A stretch of 64,000 nucleotides of DNA from Streptomyces sp. NRRL S-646 (lineage in GTDB: Bacteria; Actinomycetota; Actinomycetes; Streptomycetales; Streptomycetaceae). Numbering within the stretch: position 1 is the first letter of the stretch; each line of letters begins with the position of its first letter. The notes beneath the pieces are model-generated. The model ran no database searches. It saw only the letters and a list, made by a program, of their open reading frames with translations, and was not told where the DNA came from. Made by a program: the position numbers and the translations under genes. This document shows, piece after piece, positions 50,875 through 62,495 of this stretch. The stretch covers positions 186,001 to 250,000 of the forward strand of contig NZ_JODC01000004.1 in the NCBI RefSeq assembly GCF_000720765.1. The letters run 5' to 3'.

Positions 50875-53800
50875 ATGACGCACGACGGGCTGATCCGGCC
50901 GCTGCCGGAGCTGCTGAAGGCGCACGCGTGGGAGGCGCCCTCACGTGTGGCGTTCGCCGACGACGTGCGCGCCGTGACCTACGAGGAGTTGGAGCGGCGC
51001 ACAGGTCGACTTGCCGCGTACCTCGCCCGGACCGGTCTGCGGCGGGGCGAGCGGGTCGCGATCTGCCTGGGCAACTGTGTCGAGACGGTGGAGAGTGTGC
51101 TGGCCGTCGTCAGGGCAGGAGCGGTCGGCGTACCGCTCAATCCCCGGTCCTCCGACGCCGAACTCGCCCATTTCCTCGAGGACAGCGGCGCCTCGGTCCT
51201 CGTCACCGACCCCGCGCACCTGGCCCGGCTGCACCGCCTGCGTCCCGGACAGGACCGTACGCGCATCCTGCTGACCGGCCCGGGCCCACTCCCCGAGGAC
51301 GCCCCGGACGGCACGGCCCTCTTCGACGCCATAGCCGCCGATCCCTCCCCCGCCGGGCCGCCCCGGGACGATCTCGGCCTCGACGAGCCCGCCTGGATGC
51401 TCTACACCTCCGGCACCACCCACCGGCCCAAGGGCGTGCTGTCCACGCAGCGCGCCGCCCTGTGGTCGGCGGCCGCCTGTTACGCCCCGCTGTTCGGGCT
51501 CTCCTCCGCGGACCGCCTGCTGTGGCCGCTGCCGCTGTTCCACAGCTTCGGGCACTCTCTTGCCGTCCTGGGTGTCACCGCGGTCGGCGCGAGCGCCAGG
51601 ATCACCGCCGAACTCCTCCCGCCCGACGGCCTGTTGCAGGAGCTGCGGACACCGCGCGAAGACCTGGGCGGCCCCTACACCGTCCTGGCCGGGGTGCCCG
51701 CCACCTACCACCAGCTGCTGGCGTCCGCCCAGGAGGAGCCGTCCCCGACTCCGCCGGGACTGCGGACCTGCATCGTGGCGGGCGCCCCGAGCGCACCCGC
51801 CCTGCGCCGGGCGGTGGAGGACCTGCTGGGGGCGCAGCTGCTCGATGCATACGGCAGCACCGAGACCTGCGGCATGATCGCGGTGAACCGTCCGGACGGG
51901 CCGCGGGTCGACGGTTCCTGCGGCCCGCCGGTGCCGGGCATGGAGGTGCGCGTCGTCGATCCCGGCTCCGGCAACGATGTCGCGGACGGCGACGAGGGCG
52001 AGATCTGGGTGCGCGGCCCGAGCCTGATGACCGGCTACCACAACCGGCCGAAGGAGACCGAGGCCGCGCTGCGGGACGGCTGGTACCGCACCGGAGACCT
52101 CGGCCGACGCGTCGCACACGGCCATCTCACCCTCACCGGCCGGGTCAGCGAGCTGATCATCCGCGGTGGGGAGAATATCCACCCCACGGAGATCGAACAG
52201 GCCCTGCTGCGCTGCCCCGGCGTGCGGGACGCGGTAGTGGTGGGCGCCCCGCACGACGTCCTCGGCGAGGTCCCGGTGGCCTATGTCGTCCCGGGACCGG
52301 AAGGGTTCGACCCACGGCAGGTCCTGGACGCGTGCCGTACTCGGCTGGCCGCGTACAAACTGCCCGTCGAGATCCGCGAGATCGCGGCCGTACCGCGCAC
52401 GGCGTCCGGCAAGATCGCCCGGCACGCCGTCGTGACGGGAGCGGTCCGGCCGGCCCCGTCCTCCCCCACGGCCGCCGCGGGAGCCCTGCGGCAGCGGCTG
52501 CTGTCCCTGCCGCCGGAGGGGAGGGAGCGGGCGCTGCGCGAGGCGGTGCTCGCGGAGACGGCCGCGGTCTGCGACAGCGGACCGTACGAACGGCTTGACG
52601 CGGACGGCCCGTTCACCGATCTCGGCCTGACCTCCGTGGGCGCCGTCACGCTCGTCGACCGGCTCGGCGAGGCGACCGGGCTGCGGCTGCCCTCGACGCT
52701 GGTCTTCGACCAGCCCACACCGGCCGCGCTGGCCCGGCACCTGCACCACACCCTCTTCACGCCCGCCACCGCGTCCGTCCCGCCCTCCGCCGCAGACGCG
52801 GGCACCGACGATCCGGTGGTGATCGTCGCCATGGGCTGCCGCCTGCCCGGCGATGTCGACTCCCCCGAGGACCTGTGGCGGCTGGTGTCGGAGGGCAGGG
52901 ACGCCACCTCGGACTTCCCCACCGACCGGGGCTGGGACCTGGCTGCCCTCTACGATCCCGACCCGGACCGGATCGGCACCTCGTACACGCGCCGGGGCGG
53001 ATTCCTGCACCGGGCGGCGGAGTTCGACGCGGGTCTCTTCGGGATCTCGCCGCGCGAGGCACTGGCGATGGATCCGCAGCAGCGGCTGCTGCTGGAGACC
53101 TCGTGGGAGGTCTGGGAGCGGGCGGGCATCGACCCCGCCGCGATCCGCGAGAGCGACACGGGCGTGTTCGTGGGCGTGATGCACGGCGACTACTCCGCCC
53201 GCTTCACCACCCACGAACTGGAGGCCCATCTGGGCCTGGGCTCGTCCGGCAGCGTGGCCTCGGGCCGCATCTCGTACGTCTACGGCCTGCGCGGGCCCTC
53301 GATCACCGTCGACACCGCCTGCTCCTCCTCGCTGGTGGCGCTGCACTGGGCGGCGAAGGCGCTGCGCTCCGGGGAGTGTTCCCTCGCGCTGGCGGGCGGG
53401 GTCACGGTGATGGCGACGCCCAAGCCGTTCACGGCGTTCAGCCGGCAGCGCGGTCTCGCGCCCGACGGCCGCTGCAAGTCGTTCTCGGCCACGGCGGACG
53501 GCACCGCCTGGGCCGAGGGTGCGGGCCTGGTGCTGCTGGAGCGGCTGTCCGACGCCCGCCGCCACGGCCACCCGGTGCTGGCCGTGCTGCGCGGCTCCGC
53601 GGTCAACTCCGACGGCGCGTCCAACGGGCTGACGGCGCCCAACGGCCAGGCCCAACAGCGGCTGATCACACGGGCGTTGGCCGACGCGGGACTGCGCCCG
53701 CAGGACGTGGACGCGGTGGAGGCGCACGGCACGGGCACCACGCTCGGCGACCCCCTGGAGGCGCGTGCCCTGCTGGCCACCTACGGCCAGGGGCGGCCCG

Positions 53801-56800
53801 AGGACCGGCCGCCGCTGTGGCTCGGCTCGGTCAAGTCGAACCTCGGTCACACCCAGGCGGCCGCCGGAGTCGCCGGAGTCATCAAGATGGTGCAGGCCCT
53901 GCACCACGAGGAACTCCCCCGGACCCTGCACACGCAGACCCCCACACCACACGTCGACTGGTCCGCCGGCCGGGTGCAGCTGCTGACCGAGGCCCGCCCG
54001 TGGCCCGCGACGGACGCCGGGCCGCGCCGGGCCGGTGTGTCGGCCTTCGGTATCGGAGGCACCAACGCGCACGTGATCCTTGAGGAGCCCTGGGCAACGA
54101 CAGCGCCCCAAAGGGGCGCGGCGACCAGCCACGATGACGCCGCAGACGAAGGACGGCACATCACCGCACCTCCCGCGGACCTCTCAGCGGCAGCCCCCTG
54201 GCTGCTCTCCGGCGCCGACGAGACGGCCCTGCGGGCCCAGGCCCGCCGACTCGCTGACCGCCTGAAGGCCCGCCCCGGCCTCTCCGCAGCCGACATCAGC
54301 CTCTCCCTGGCCGTGTCGAGGTCGGCGCTCGCCCACCGGGCGATGGTGCCGGCCGACGACCGAGCGCGCATGCTGTCGGCCCTGGAGGCACTCGCCGAGG
54401 GCGGCGACGGCATCGGCTCGATGCGGGCCGTCGCCGACCCGGGCCTGCGCACGGCCTTCCTGTTCACCGGGCAGGGCGCCCAACGCGTTCGGATGGGCGC
54501 GGAGTTGCGTGCCGCGTTTCCCGTCTTCGCCACCGCTTTCGACGACGTCTGCCGGGAGCTCGACGCCCGTCTCGAACTGCCACTGGGCCAGGTGCTGTCC
54601 GCGGAGCGGGTTTCGCCCGAGGCCGCGCTGCTCGACCGTACGGACTTCACGCAGGCCGGTCTGTTCGCCTTCGAGGTGGCGCTGTTCCGGCTCCTGGAGT
54701 CCTGGGGGGTGCGGGCCGACTTCCTGACCGGCCACTCCGTGGGAGAACTGGCGGCGGCCCATGTCGCCGGAGTGCTGGATCTGCCCGACGCGGCGCAACT
54801 GGTCGCGGCCCGCGGCCGGTTGATGCAGGCCCTGCCCGCCGACGGGGCGATGATGGCCCTGCACGCGACCGAAGAGGAAGTCCTCTCGGCGCTCGGGAAC
54901 GCGGGCGACCGGGTGGCGATCGCCTCCCTCAACGGGCCGCGCTCGGTGGTGATCTCCGGCGTACGGGAGACGGTGCTCGCCGTCGCGGCCGGGTTCGAGG
55001 CGCGCGGCCGCAGGACCGTACGCCTGCGGGTCGCCCACGCCTTCCACTCACCGCTGGTGGAGCCGATGCTCGACGACTTCCGCCAAGTTGCCGAGGCGCT
55101 GGCCTTCCGGCCGCCACGGATACCCGTGGTCTCGGCGGTGACAGGCGGCCCGGCCGAGGCCGCGGAGCTGTGTTCCCCGGAGTACTGGGTACGGCACGCC
55201 CGCCGGCCGGTGCGGTTCGCCGACGCCCTGCACTGGCTCGGGGACAACGGCGTCTCCGCGTTCCTGGAGATCGGCCCCGGCCCCGCCCTCACGGCGGCGG
55301 CCGAGGAATGCCTGACCGGCCCGGACGGCGACGGACCGTTGTGCATCACCGCCACCCGCGGCGGCGAACACGAGCCGCAGACCCTCCTGACCGCCGTGGC
55401 CCGTCTCCATGTACGCGGGGCGCGGGTCGACTGGCCCGCGGTGTTCGCGGAAAGCCGGGCCCGGCGGGTGGACCTGCCGACGTACGCCTTCCAGCGCCGC
55501 CGCTACTGGCTGGACGCGCCGCAGACCCCGGCCCCTGTGGCGGCCGCCCACGAACACCCGCTGTTGGGCCCGGCGTTCACCGTGCCGGACACCGACCGCA
55601 CGGTGTTCTCCGGACTGCTCTCGCCCACCATGCACCCGTGGCTCACCGATCATGTGGTCGCCGGTGCGGTCCTCGTGCCCGCGACGGCGTTCGTGGAACT
55701 GGCCGTACAGGCGGGCCACGAGGTCGGCTGCGGCAGCCTCGACGAACTCGTCGTCGTGGCCCCGCTCATCCTCGCCCCGGACACCGGGGTCCGCGTCCAA
55801 CTCGTCGTAGGCAAGCCGGACGAGTCCGGCCGACGGCCGTTCGACGTCTACGCCCGCCCCGACGTGGATGCAGAGCCCGCCTGGACCCGGCACGCCACCG
55901 GCCTGCTCGGCCCGGACCCCGCAAAGACTCCGTCGCCGGACCCGGAACTCACGGCATGGCCCCCGGACGGTGCCGTCGAGGTCGATCTCACGGACGCCTA
56001 CGACGGTCTCGCTGAGAGCGGCCTCGCGTACGGGCCGGCCTTCCGGGGCGTACGGTCGGCGTGGCGGCGCGGGGACGTCCTGTTCGCGGAAGTGCGGCTG
56101 CCCGAAGGGGTGTTGACGGACGCCGACCGCTTCGGCATCCATCCGGCACTGCTGGACGCGGCACTGCACGCGCCGCTGCTGACGGGCTCCGCGGACGGGG
56201 AGGAGGCTCTGCGGGTGCCGTTCGCGTGGACCGGCGTGCGGCTGTACGCGGTGGGGGCGTCGGAGGTACGCGTACGGGTCGCCCCGACCGGAGCGGATGC
56301 CCTCTCGGTGACGCTCGCCGACCGGGCGGGTCGCCCGGTGGTGCGCGTGGATTCCCTCGTCACACGGGAACTCCCCGTCCCGACGGCCGAACTCGACGTG
56401 GTGGGGCAGGCCTTGTGGCGCCCCGCCTGGTCCCCCGTGGAATCGTCCGACGGCGGACGGGACTTCACAGCACTCTGGGCGGTTCTGGGTCCGGACGAGT
56501 TGGACCTGCGCGCGCTGCTCCCGGATGTCGTGGACACCGCCGTACCCGAACCGGACACCGTCGTCGTCACGGCCGTCGGCCCGGCGGCGGCTCCCGACCC
56601 GATGCCCGCCGTACACGCGCTGACGGCCAAGGTGCTGCGCACGCTGCAGGACTGGCAGGACGATCCGCGCACGGCGGGCTCGCGTCTGGTGGTGCTGACG
56701 CGGAACGCAACCGCGCCGGACCCGGACCTGGCCGGTGCCGCGGTGTGGGGGCTGGTGCGCACGGCCCAGTCCGAGGTACCCGGGCGTGTCACGCTCGTGG

Positions 56801-58923
56801 ACGTGGACGGACGACCCGAGTCGCTACGGCTCCTGCCCGCGGCCGTGGCCACAGGTCACCCTCAACTGTCCATCCGATCCGGGCAGTTGCACGTTCCACG
56901 CCTGGTCCGTGCCACCGGCCACGCATCCGCGGACACCCCCCTCTGGACCGGCACCGTACTGATCACCGGCGGTACCGGCGCTCTGGGTGCGGAGCTCGCC
57001 CGCCATCTCGTCACCTCGTACGGCGTACGACACCTGCTGCTCACCGGGCGCCTGGGGCCGCAGGCACCGGGCGCCGGGGCACTGCGCGCCGCGCTGGAGG
57101 AGCTGGGCGCCGAGGTGCGGATCGCGGCCTGCGACGCGGCCGACCGTGCCGCGCTCGCCGAGGTGATCGACAGCTGTGCGCCCGCTCTGACCGCCGTGGT
57201 GCATGCTGCCGGGGTGCTTGACGACGGGGTCCTGACCGCGCTGACCCCGGAGCGGATGGCGGCGGTGCTGCGGCCGAAAGCGGATGCGGCCTGGCATCTG
57301 CACGAGCTGACGCGCGACCTGGACCTGTCGGCGTTCGTCCTGTTCTCCTCGGTCTCCGGTCTGTTGGGCCGCGCGGGCCAGGGCAACTACGCGGCGGCGA
57401 ACTCCTTCCTGGACGCCCTGACCTGCCATCGCACCCGCCTCGGACTGCCGGCCGTGTCCCTGGCTTGGGGGCCGTGGGAGGCCTCAGGGGGTATGGCAGG
57501 AGCACAGCAGCGGAACGGTGACGTATTCCGCCCGCTGTCCACGGCGCAGGGGCTGACCCTGTTCGACGCGGCGCTCCGCGACGGCGGGTCCGTGCTGGCG
57601 CCTGTTCTGCTGGACCGGGCGGGCCTCCGTTCCGCCCAAGGACCGCTGCCGCCACTCCTGCGCGGGCTGGTGCGCCCTCGTACGCCCGCTCTCGGGAAGG
57701 CCCGGTCGGGTCCTGAGCAGCCATGGGAGCCGGGAGCATGGCGCCGGATGCTGGCCGAGCTTCCCGCCGATCAACGGGAAGGCAGGCTTGCGGAGTTGAT
57801 GAGCGCCGACGTGGCGGCGGTGCTCGGATATCCGGACGCCGAGGCGCTCCCGGCCGGCAGGTCCTTCGCCGAGCTGGGCTTCGACTCGCTGATGGCCGTG
57901 CAGGTCCGCAACCGGCTGAGCATGGCGCTGCGGCTGCGGCTTTCGGCCGCCGTGGTGTTCGAGCATCCGACGGCTCAGGGGCTGGCCCGTCACATCCTCG
58001 GTCTGCTGGAGGACGACCTGCCGTCGGCGGCGCCCGATACCAAGGGGACAGCGGGCCCGCGGCCCGCGCAGACCCTGTCCTCGCTCTACCGGCGGGTCTG
58101 CGAGGCCGGTCAGGTGGTCGCCGCGATGCAGATGCTGGTCACGGCGTCCTGGGCGGTTCCCACGTTCGACGCGGGCGAGAGTCGTCGGCACGCGATCCCG
58201 CCGGTGCGGCGCGCCACCGGTGCCGGGGACGGCGGGGCGGTGCTCGTGTTCTTCACCGGCACCCACCCGACGTTCGGCGTGCCGGGCGGGGAGTTCGCTC
58301 CCTTCCACGGTTGTTTTCAGGGGGAGTTGGACGTTCTGGAGTTCCCGCACCCGGGCATCGGTGCGGGCCGCGCGGTGCCGGCCGACCGGGACACCCTGGC
58401 GCTCACCCACGCCGAGTCGGTGCTGCGGCACGTGGGCGGCCGGCCCTTCGTGGTCGTCGGCGTCAGCACCGGGGGCGCGGTGGCACACGCCGTGACCCGG
58501 CGGCTCGAAGCACTGGGGGCCGCTCCTGTGGGGCAGGTGCTGCTGGACAGCTACCTCGTCAACGACGGCAACAGCGACAAGGACTGGCTGCTGTCGCTGC
58601 CCGCGGTCATCGCGCCGCGGCTGGGCGGCACCGAGTTCGCCGCGGACGAGGACGCCGGTGTTGCGGCGCTGGGGGCGTACACCCGTATGTTCCTGGGCTG
58701 GAACCCCGAACCGGTCGACACCCCGACCCTGCTCGTGAGGGCCACCCGGCCCACCGCCGAGATGGCGGCGAGCGCGGGCCCGGACGAGTGGCGGACGTCC
58801 TGGCCGCTGCCGCACACCCAGGTCGACGTCCCGGGCGACCACTTCTCGTTCATGCAGGAGCACGCCCGGACCACCGTGGCGGCCGTCCGCGCGTGGATCG
58901 ACTCCCTAGGAGAGGCACCGTGA
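50875..58923 (+). CDS. One-module type I PKS: AL-ACP-KS-AT-DH-KR-ACP-TE
   Basis: A 2682-aa assembly line; the ATG at 50875 follows GGAGGGG. Domains in order: acyl/aryl-acid ligase, residues 1-520 ([34 protein letters not shown] Lys); ACP1, Ser587 in GLTSVGA; KS from 645, Cys816 in DTACSSS with both His motifs (EAHGTGT, NLGHTQ); AT, Ser1288 in GHSVGE with HAFH at 1388-1391, the malonyl-CoA signature; DH, His1593 in [10 protein letters not shown] plus DAALH; KR, GGTGALG at 2032, Tyr2172, with an LDD motif (B-type alcohol); ACP2, Ser2338; TE, Ser2531 in GVSTGG with a late DHF His. No ER or methyltransferase. All active-site residues are present. It should load an acid, add one malonate, reduce, dehydrate and release a 2,3-unsaturated product. 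The ligase resembles the aromatic-starter loading domains of ansamycin PKSs, so an aryl starter is plausible. Confidence 0.93.
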   Translation: MTHDGLIRPLPELLKAHAWEAPSRVAFADDVRAVTYEELERRTGRLAAYLARTGLRRGERVAICLGNCVETVESVLAVVRAGAVGVPLNPRSSDAELAHFLEDSGASVLVTDPAHLARLHRLRPGQDRTRILLTGPGPLPEDAPDGTALFDAIAADPSPAGPPRDDLGLDEPAWMLYTSGTTHRPKGVLSTQRAALWSAAACYAPLFGLSSADRLLWPLPLFHSFGHSLAVLGVTAVGASARITAELLPPDGLLQELRTPREDLGGPYTVLAGVPATYHQLLASAQEEPSPTPPGLRTCIVAGAPSAPALRRAVEDLLGAQLLDAYGSTETCGMIAVNRPDGPRVDGSCGPPVPGMEVRVVDPGSGNDVADGDEGEIWVRGPSLMTGYHNRPKETEAALRDGWYRTGDLGRRVAHGHLTLTGRVSELIIRGGENIHPTEIEQALLRCPGVRDAVVVGAPHDVLGEVPVAYVVPGPEGFDPRQVLDACRTRLAAYKLPVEIREIAAVPRTASGKIARHAVVTGAVRPAPSSPTAAAGALRQRLLSLPPEGRERALREAVLAETAAVCDSGPYERLDADGPFTDLGLTSVGAVTLVDRLGEATGLRLPSTLVFDQPTPAALARHLHHTLFTPATASVPPSAADAGTDDPVVIVAMGCRLPGDVDSPEDLWRLVSEGRDATSDFPTDRGWDLAALYDPDPDRIGTSYTRRGGFLHRAAEFDAGLFGISPREALAMDPQQRLLLETSWEVWERAGIDPAAIRESDTGVFVGVMHGDYSARFTTHELEAHLGLGSSGSVASGRISYVYGLRGPSITVDTACSSSLVALHWAAKALRSGECSLALAGGVTVMATPKPFTAFSRQRGLAPDGRCKSFSATADGTAWAEGAGLVLLERLSDARRHGHPVLAVLRGSAVNSDGASNGLTAPNGQAQQRLITRALADAGLRPQDVDAVEAHGTGTTLGDPLEARALLATYGQGRPEDRPPLWLGSVKSNLGHTQAAAGVAGVIKMVQALHHEELPRTLHTQTPTPHVDWSAGRVQLLTEARPWPATDAGPRRAGVSAFGIGGTNAHVILEEPWATTAPQRGAATSHDDAADEGRHITAPPADLSAAAPWLLSGADETALRAQARRLADRLKARPGLSAADISLSLAVSRSALAHRAMVPADDRARMLSALEALAEGGDGIGSMRAVADPGLRTAFLFTGQGAQRVRMGAELRAAFPVFATAFDDVCRELDARLELPLGQVLSAERVSPEAALLDRTDFTQAGLFAFEVALFRLLESWGVRADFLTGHSVGELAAAHVAGVLDLPDAAQLVAARGRLMQALPADGAMMALHATEEEVLSALGNAGDRVAIASLNGPRSVVISGVRETVLAVAAGFEARGRRTVRLRVAHAFHSPLVEPMLDDFRQVAEALAFRPPRIPVVSAVTGGPAEAAELCSPEYWVRHARRPVRFADALHWLGDNGVSAFLEIGPGPALTAAAEECLTGPDGDGPLCITATRGGEHEPQTLLTAVARLHVRGARVDWPAVFAESRARRVDLPTYAFQRRRYWLDAPQTPAPVAAAHEHPLLGPAFTVPDTDRTVFSGLLSPTMHPWLTDHVVAGAVLVPATAFVELAVQAGHEVGCGSLDELVVVAPLILAPDTGVRVQLVVGKPDESGRRPFDVYARPDVDAEPAWTRHATGLLGPDPAKTPSPDPELTAWPPDGAVEVDLTDAYDGLAESGLAYGPAFRGVRSAWRRGDVLFAEVRLPEGVLTDADRFGIHPALLDAALHAPLLTGSADGEEALRVPFAWTGVRLYAVGASEVRVRVAPTGADALSVTLADRAGRPVVRVDSLVTRELPVPTAELDVVGQALWRPAWSPVESSDGGRDFTALWAVLGPDELDLRALLPDVVDTAVPEPDTVVVTAVGPAAAPDPMPAVHALTAKVLRTLQDWQDDPRTAGSRLVVLTRNATAPDPDLAGAAVWGLVRTAQSEVPGRVTLVDVDGRPESLRLLPAAVATGHPQLSIRSGQLHVPRLVRATGHASADTPLWTGTVLITGGTGALGAELARHLVTSYGVRHLLLTGRLGPQAPGAGALRAALEELGAEVRIAACDAADRAALAEVIDSCAPALTAVVHAAGVLDDGVLTALTPERMAAVLRPKADAAWHLHELTRDLDLSAFVLFSSVSGLLGRAGQGNYAAANSFLDALTCHRTRLGLPAVSLAWGPWEASGGMAGAQQRNGDVFRPLSTAQGLTLFDAALRDGGSVLAPVLLDRAGLRSAQGPLPPLLRGLVRPRTPALGKARSGPEQPWEPGAWRRMLAELPADQREGRLAELMSADVAAVLGYPDAEALPAGRSFAELGFDSLMAVQVRNRLSMALRLRLSAAVVFEHPTAQGLARHILGLLEDDLPSAAPDTKGTAGPRPAQTLSSLYRRVCEAGQVVAAMQMLVTASWAVPTFDAGESRRHAIPPVRRATGAGDGGAVLVFFTGTHPTFGVPGGEFAPFHGCFQGELDVLEFPHPGIGAGRAVPADRDTLALTHAESVLRHVGGRPFVVVGVSTGGAVAHAVTRRLEALGAAPVGQVLLDSYLVNDGNSDKDWLLSLPAVIAPRLGGTEFAADEDAGVAALGAYTRMFLGWNPEPVDTPTLLVRATRPTAEMAASAGPDEWRTSWPLPHTQVDVPGDHFSFMQEHARTTVAAVRAWIDSLGEAP
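54103..54154 (+). repeat. Intergenic-type repeat embedded in the PKS KS-AT linker
   Basis: GCGCCCC-AAA-GGGGCGC (54103-54119) followed by GCGACCAGCCACG and CGCAGACGAAGGAC repeats the words of the intergenic copies at 30789-30872 and 49380-49490, with the middle section shortened. It is translated in frame as [17 protein letters not shown] between the KS end (HVILEEPWA) and the AT docking region, where length varies freely. Confidence 0.7.
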
Positions 58924-60431
58924 CCGTTGCACAACCCACCCGTGAGCACAGGGACGTTGAGGAGTTCGACGTCATCGTCGTGGGCGGTGGTCCGGCCGGG
59001 TCCACCGCCGCCACCGCCGTCGCGCTGCGCGGCCACCGCGTCCTGCTCCTGGAACAGCAGACGTTTCCCCGCTACCAGATCGGCGAGTCGCTGCTGCCCT
59101 CCACCGTGCACGGGGTGTGCCGCATCCTGGGCGTCGAGGACGAGGTCGCGCGGGCGGGCTTCAAGCTGAAGCGCGGCGGGACGTTCCGGTGGGGCCGCAA
59201 CCGGGATCCGTGGCAGTTCTCCTTCGCCCTCTCTCCCCGGCTGGCCGACCCGACCTCGTTCGCCTACCAGGTCGAGCGGTCCCGGTTCGACGCGATCCTG
59301 CTGGACAACGCCCGCCGGGTCGGCGTCGACGTGCGGGAGAACTGCCGCGTCAAGGGCGTGCTCGCCGACGAGGAGCGGGTGCGGGGAGTCAGCTGGAGCG
59401 GACCCGGCGGCGAGTTCCGCGAGGCCCGGGCCCGCCATGTCGTGGACGCCTCCGGGAACGGCAGCCGCATCCACACCGAGGTCGGCGGCAGCCGGACGTA
59501 CTCCGACTTCTTCCGCAACATCGCGGTGTTCGGCTACTTCGCCGGGGGCAGACGGCTGCCCAGGCCCAACGACGGCAACATCTTCTGCGCCGCCTTCGAC
59601 GAGGGCTGGATCTGGTACATCCCGCTCCGCGACGACCTCACCAGTGTGGGGGCGGTGGTGAGCCGGGAGAGCGCCGCCGCGATACAGCGGGACCCGGTGG
59701 CGGCCTGGCGCCGCCTGATCGACTCGTGCCCCGAGGTCCGCGACCTCCTCCAGGGGGTTCCACAGGCCACCGAGGTGCCCTACGACCAGGTCCGCGTACG
59801 CAAGGACTGGTCGTACTGGAAGTCCCGGCTGTGGCGGCCCGGCATGGCACTGGCCGGCGACGCGGCGTGCTTCGTCGACCCGGTGCTCTCCTCGGGCGTG
59901 CACCTCGCCACGTACGGCGCCCTGCTCGCGGCCCGCTCCATCAACAGCAGCCTGGCCGGGACGCTGGACGAGGGGCGCCTGTTCGACGAGTTCGAGGCCC
60001 GCTACCGGCACGAGTACAGCCTGTTCTACGAGTTCCTGGTCTCCTTCTACGACATGCATCAGGACGAGCGTTCGTACTTCTGGAAGGCCCGCAAGGTCAC
60101 CAATGTGGGCGCGACGGAACTGGAGGCGTTCGTGGAACTGGTGGGCGGTCTCGCCTCCGGCGACGCGACTTTCGGCGGGCTCGGGGAGGCGGGCGCACGG
60201 CTGACGGCGGCCTCCTCGGAGCTCGGCGCGGCGGTGGGCCGGCTGCCGGACTCCGACGGCCTGCGCAACCCGCTCTTCGAGTCCGCCTCCATCCGTCAGG
60301 TGTTCCAGGAGGGTGCGGTCCTGCAGGAACGCGGCGTGTTCGGCGGCCCGTTGGAGGAGGAGACGCCGGTGCGGCCCGGCGGGCTGGTGGCCTCGGAGGA
60401 CGGGCTCACGTGGGTGGACCCTGGTCACTGA
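58920..60431 (+). CDS. Flavin-dependent halogenase (phenol/PKS-substrate type)
   Basis: A 503-aa protein whose GTG overlaps the PKS stop (GTGA), so it is translationally coupled to it. The FAD-binding GxGxxG is [20 protein letters not shown] at residues 16-35; the conserved lysine-containing motif is [12 protein letters not shown] (Lys82 or Lys84); and the halogenase signature WxWxIP is [10 protein letters not shown] starting at Trp230. The C-terminal part ([26 protein letters not shown]) resembles halogenases of polyketide and chloramphenicol-type clusters acting on carrier-bound or activated substrates. A flavin reductase is not encoded nearby and would be supplied in trans. Together with the PKS it predicts a chlorinated or brominated short acid. 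Confidence 0.9.
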   Translation: MTVAQPTREHRDVEEFDVIVVGGGPAGSTAATAVALRGHRVLLLEQQTFPRYQIGESLLPSTVHGVCRILGVEDEVARAGFKLKRGGTFRWGRNRDPWQFSFALSPRLADPTSFAYQVERSRFDAILLDNARRVGVDVRENCRVKGVLADEERVRGVSWSGPGGEFREARARHVVDASGNGSRIHTEVGGSRTYSDFFRNIAVFGYFAGGRRLPRPNDGNIFCAAFDEGWIWYIPLRDDLTSVGAVVSRESAAAIQRDPVAAWRRLIDSCPEVRDLLQGVPQATEVPYDQVRVRKDWSYWKSRLWRPGMALAGDAACFVDPVLSSGVHLATYGALLAARSINSSLAGTLDEGRLFDEFEARYRHEYSLFYEFLVSFYDMHQDERSYFWKARKVTNVGATELEAFVELVGGLASGDATFGGLGEAGARLTAASSELGAAVGRLPDSDGLRNPLFESASIRQVFQEGAVLQERGVFGGPLEEETPVRPGGLVASEDGLTWVDPGH

Positions 60432-60443
60432 GCACAGGGCGAG

Positions 60444-60570
60444 TCACTTCCGGAGGTCCTCGTCCACGGCCGTGAGACCCGCCACCGTTCGCCGTACGGT
60501 CGGGTGGCGGTACAGCTCCCGCAGCCGCGGGGACGGCAGACCGCGGGCGCGCAGGGCGGCACGTTCACCG
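60444..60570 (-). pseudogene. Possible carrier-protein C-terminal scrap
   Basis: Reading right to left, the end of this frame is LRARGLPSPRLRELYRHPTV followed by RRTVAGLTAVDEDLRK and a stop at 60444. The LYxHPTV element resembles the last helix of NRPS/PKS carrier domains. No start or upstream domain is present because the TnpB remnant interrupts it. Too short for a firm call. Confidence 0.35.
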
Positions 60571-60990
60571 TCAACTACCCGTCGCGGGCGACGGACTTGC
60601 GCAACGGGCGCCACTGGCGATGGCGCTGCGTTTGCGTCCAGCCCCATCCCGCTGACGCGGTGGTGGGGCAGGGGCCGTTGACATGGCCCCGCGTCGCCAC
60701 AACACCCACGCGCGGGCGCGGATGTTGCGGGAGCTGTTGCGATCTGCGTGATCAACGAATCCGCAGTCCCGGCATGCGAACCAAGCCTGACTCACCCGGT
60801 TTGTCTTGTCTGCATGCCCGCACTCGGCGCAGGTGCGGGAGGTGTACGCCGGATCGACGTGCACCACCGGCACCCCCGCCTTGCGGGCCATGTTTGCCAT
60901 GAACTGCCCCAGCCGGCCGAAGGACCAGCTGGAGTGGGTGGCCCTGCCCCACTGTCTCAAGGGCGTGCAACTGGACGAATTGTTCCGCTC
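60571..60990 (-). mobile_element. IS200/IS605-family TnpB remnant
   Basis: The minus strand encodes the C-terminal part of TnpB: ATHSSWSFGRLGQFMANMAR, AGVPVVHVDPAYTSRTCAEC, then GHADKTNRVSQAWFACRDCG FVDHADRNSSRNIRARAWV. This contains the four-Cys zinc finger and the last RuvC Asp (DHADRNSSRN). The first about 300 residues are absent, with only out-of-frame traces to about 61020, and the tail runs into unrelated sequence. No left or right element end could be identified. Inactive. Confidence 0.85.
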
Positions 60991-61096
60991 GTTCTCGGCT
61001 GTCGCTGTTCACATGGAGAACCTATGAGCCGTGGGCCCGAGCCCGGAATCCTCGTGCCGGGCGTGCCACTCCCGACCGCGACGTTGCGTCGGCCGC

Positions 61097-62272
61097 TCAG
61101 CGGAGGCTGTCCCACTGCACATGCAGGGCGGCCGGCTTGCGGAAGACCAGGCCGTGCGGGGCTGCGGGTCGGTCCGGGTCGAGGCGCAGGGCGGGGAGGC
61201 GTTCGAGCAGGCGTTGGAGGGCGATGCGGGTCTCCAGGCGGGCCAGGTGGGCGGCGATGCAGTGGTGCGGGCCGTGGGCGAAGGCCAGTTGGAGGCGCGC
61301 GTTCTCGCGGCGGACGTCGAAACGGTCGGGGTCGGGGAAGACGGCGGGGTCGCGGTTGGCGCCGGCCAGGGAGACGGTGACCAGATCGCCCCGGCGGACG
61401 GTGGCCGGGCCCAGCGCTATGTCACATACCGCGTAGCGGTCCACGACGGCCGCGCCGGGTTCCAGGCGCAGCGACTCCTCGATCGCACCGTCCAGCAGTT
61501 CGAAGTCGCCGAGCACGAGGGCGAGTTGGTCGGGATGGCACAGCAGATGCAGCAGCCCATTGGTGATCATCGCCTCGGTGGTCTCGATGCCCCCGAACAT
61601 CAGGACCGCGGCGTTGGACGCCACCTCGGGCAGCGCCAGCCGTCCGGCGGCGGAGACCAGCAGCGAGGAACTGCCCCGGTCGGCAACGGTGTTCTCCACG
61701 GCGGCCCGTAGCTCCGCGTACGCGGCGGCTCCGGCGGGTCCCGCCGCATGGCCGGCGGTGATGTCCGAGACCGACTGCACGATGGAGTCGTACCAGGAAA
61801 GCACCGTGTCCGTGCCGGCGCCGGACAGCCCGAGTGCCTCGGTCACGACGGCGACCGCGAGCGGTCCGGCGAAGGCGCGTCTCAGTTCGGCGGCGCCGGC
61901 CGGCTCGAGTGCGGTGATGAGCCGACCGGTCTCCTGCTCGATGAACGAGGCGAAGCCGTCCCGCACCTGCCGCGGGCGGAAGGGGGCGTTGAACGGCTCG
62001 CGGTGGCGGGTGTGCTGCTCCCCGTCCAGGGACAGCATGCTCGGCCCGACTACCTGCGCGGTGGAGAAGCGGGGGTCGTCGACGGTGAAGGTCGCGGCGT
62101 CGCGCATCACCTGCAGCGCGAGGTCGCGGCGGGTCACCAGCCAGCCGCCCAGCTCGGGCAGCCACGACACGGGCTCCTGTGCCCGCAGCTGCGCCAGTCG
62201 TGGATGCGGATCCCCGGCGAGTTCGTCGAGCGTGGTGGCGGCACCGAGCGGGAAGGAGTCGGTGACGCTCAT
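61097..62272 (-). CDS. Cytochrome P450
   Basis: A 391-aa soluble bacterial P450 starting at the ATG complementary to 62270-62272. The I-helix is VLMFGGIETTEAMITNGLLH (GGIETT in place of AGxDTT, so Glu replaces the usual acid); the K-helix ExxR is IEESLRLEPGAAVVDRY; the heme loop is LAFAHGPHHCIAAHLARLET with Cys338 as thiolate ligand. It hydroxylates or cross-links a substrate using ferredoxin-supplied electrons. It is divergent from the LanKC gene across a 223-bp promoter region, which suggests tailoring of a lanthipeptide; use by the PKS/halogenase pathway is the alternative. Confidence 0.9.
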   Translation of the reverse strand: MSVTDSFPLGAATTLDELAGDPHPRLAQLRAQEPVSWLPELGGWLVTRRDLALQVMRDAATFTVDDPRFSTAQVVGPSMLSLDGEQHTRHREPFNAPFRPRQVRDGFASFIEQETGRLITALEPAGAAELRRAFAGPLAVAVVTEALGLSGAGTDTVLSWYDSIVQSVSDITAGHAAGPAGAAAYAELRAAVENTVADRGSSSLLVSAAGRLALPEVASNAAVLMFGGIETTEAMITNGLLHLLCHPDQLALVLGDFELLDGAIEESLRLEPGAAVVDRYAVCDIALGPATVRRGDLVTVSLAGANRDPAVFPDPDRFDVRRENARLQLAFAHGPHHCIAAHLARLETRIALQRLLERLPALRLDPDRPAAPHGLVFRKPAALHVQWDSLR

Positions 62273-62495
62273 CGTGCGGGACCGTTGCGCATGGCGGGAA
62301 ACACACGCCTCTCGGGTAGTTCGAATACGGCTGCGGTCGTGATTATCCCCGCCCCCGGGTGTGCGTTCGTCACAGGGGCCCCGGGTGATTCCCACGCTCG
62401 TCAGGTGACAGACGCACGATGTCCTCGCCTGCGCCTTCTGCCATCGTGGGAGGTGAGAGGCACCAGGGAGGCGGACTGAACCCTTGGAGACTCCC
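62273..62495. other. Divergent promoter region between P450 and LanKC
   Basis: 223 bases. A 62-codon frame from the ATG at 62291 (MAGNTRLSGSSNTAAVVIIP) has no good ribosome site, no class III leader motif and ends in basic filler, so I do not call it a precursor peptide. The LanKC ribosome site GGAG lies near 62486. No clear palindrome seen. Confidence 0.5.

Noticed and set aside
50941..54159. A 1072-codon minus-strand frame inside the PKS
   Set aside because: Antisense of ligase, ACP and KS domains whose active-site motifs are intact on the plus strand.
62291..62479. 62-codon frame upstream of LanKC as a lanthipeptide precursor
   Set aside because: No leader motif, poor ribosome site and a basic filler C-terminus; only one or two Ser/Cys pairs in unsuitable spacing.
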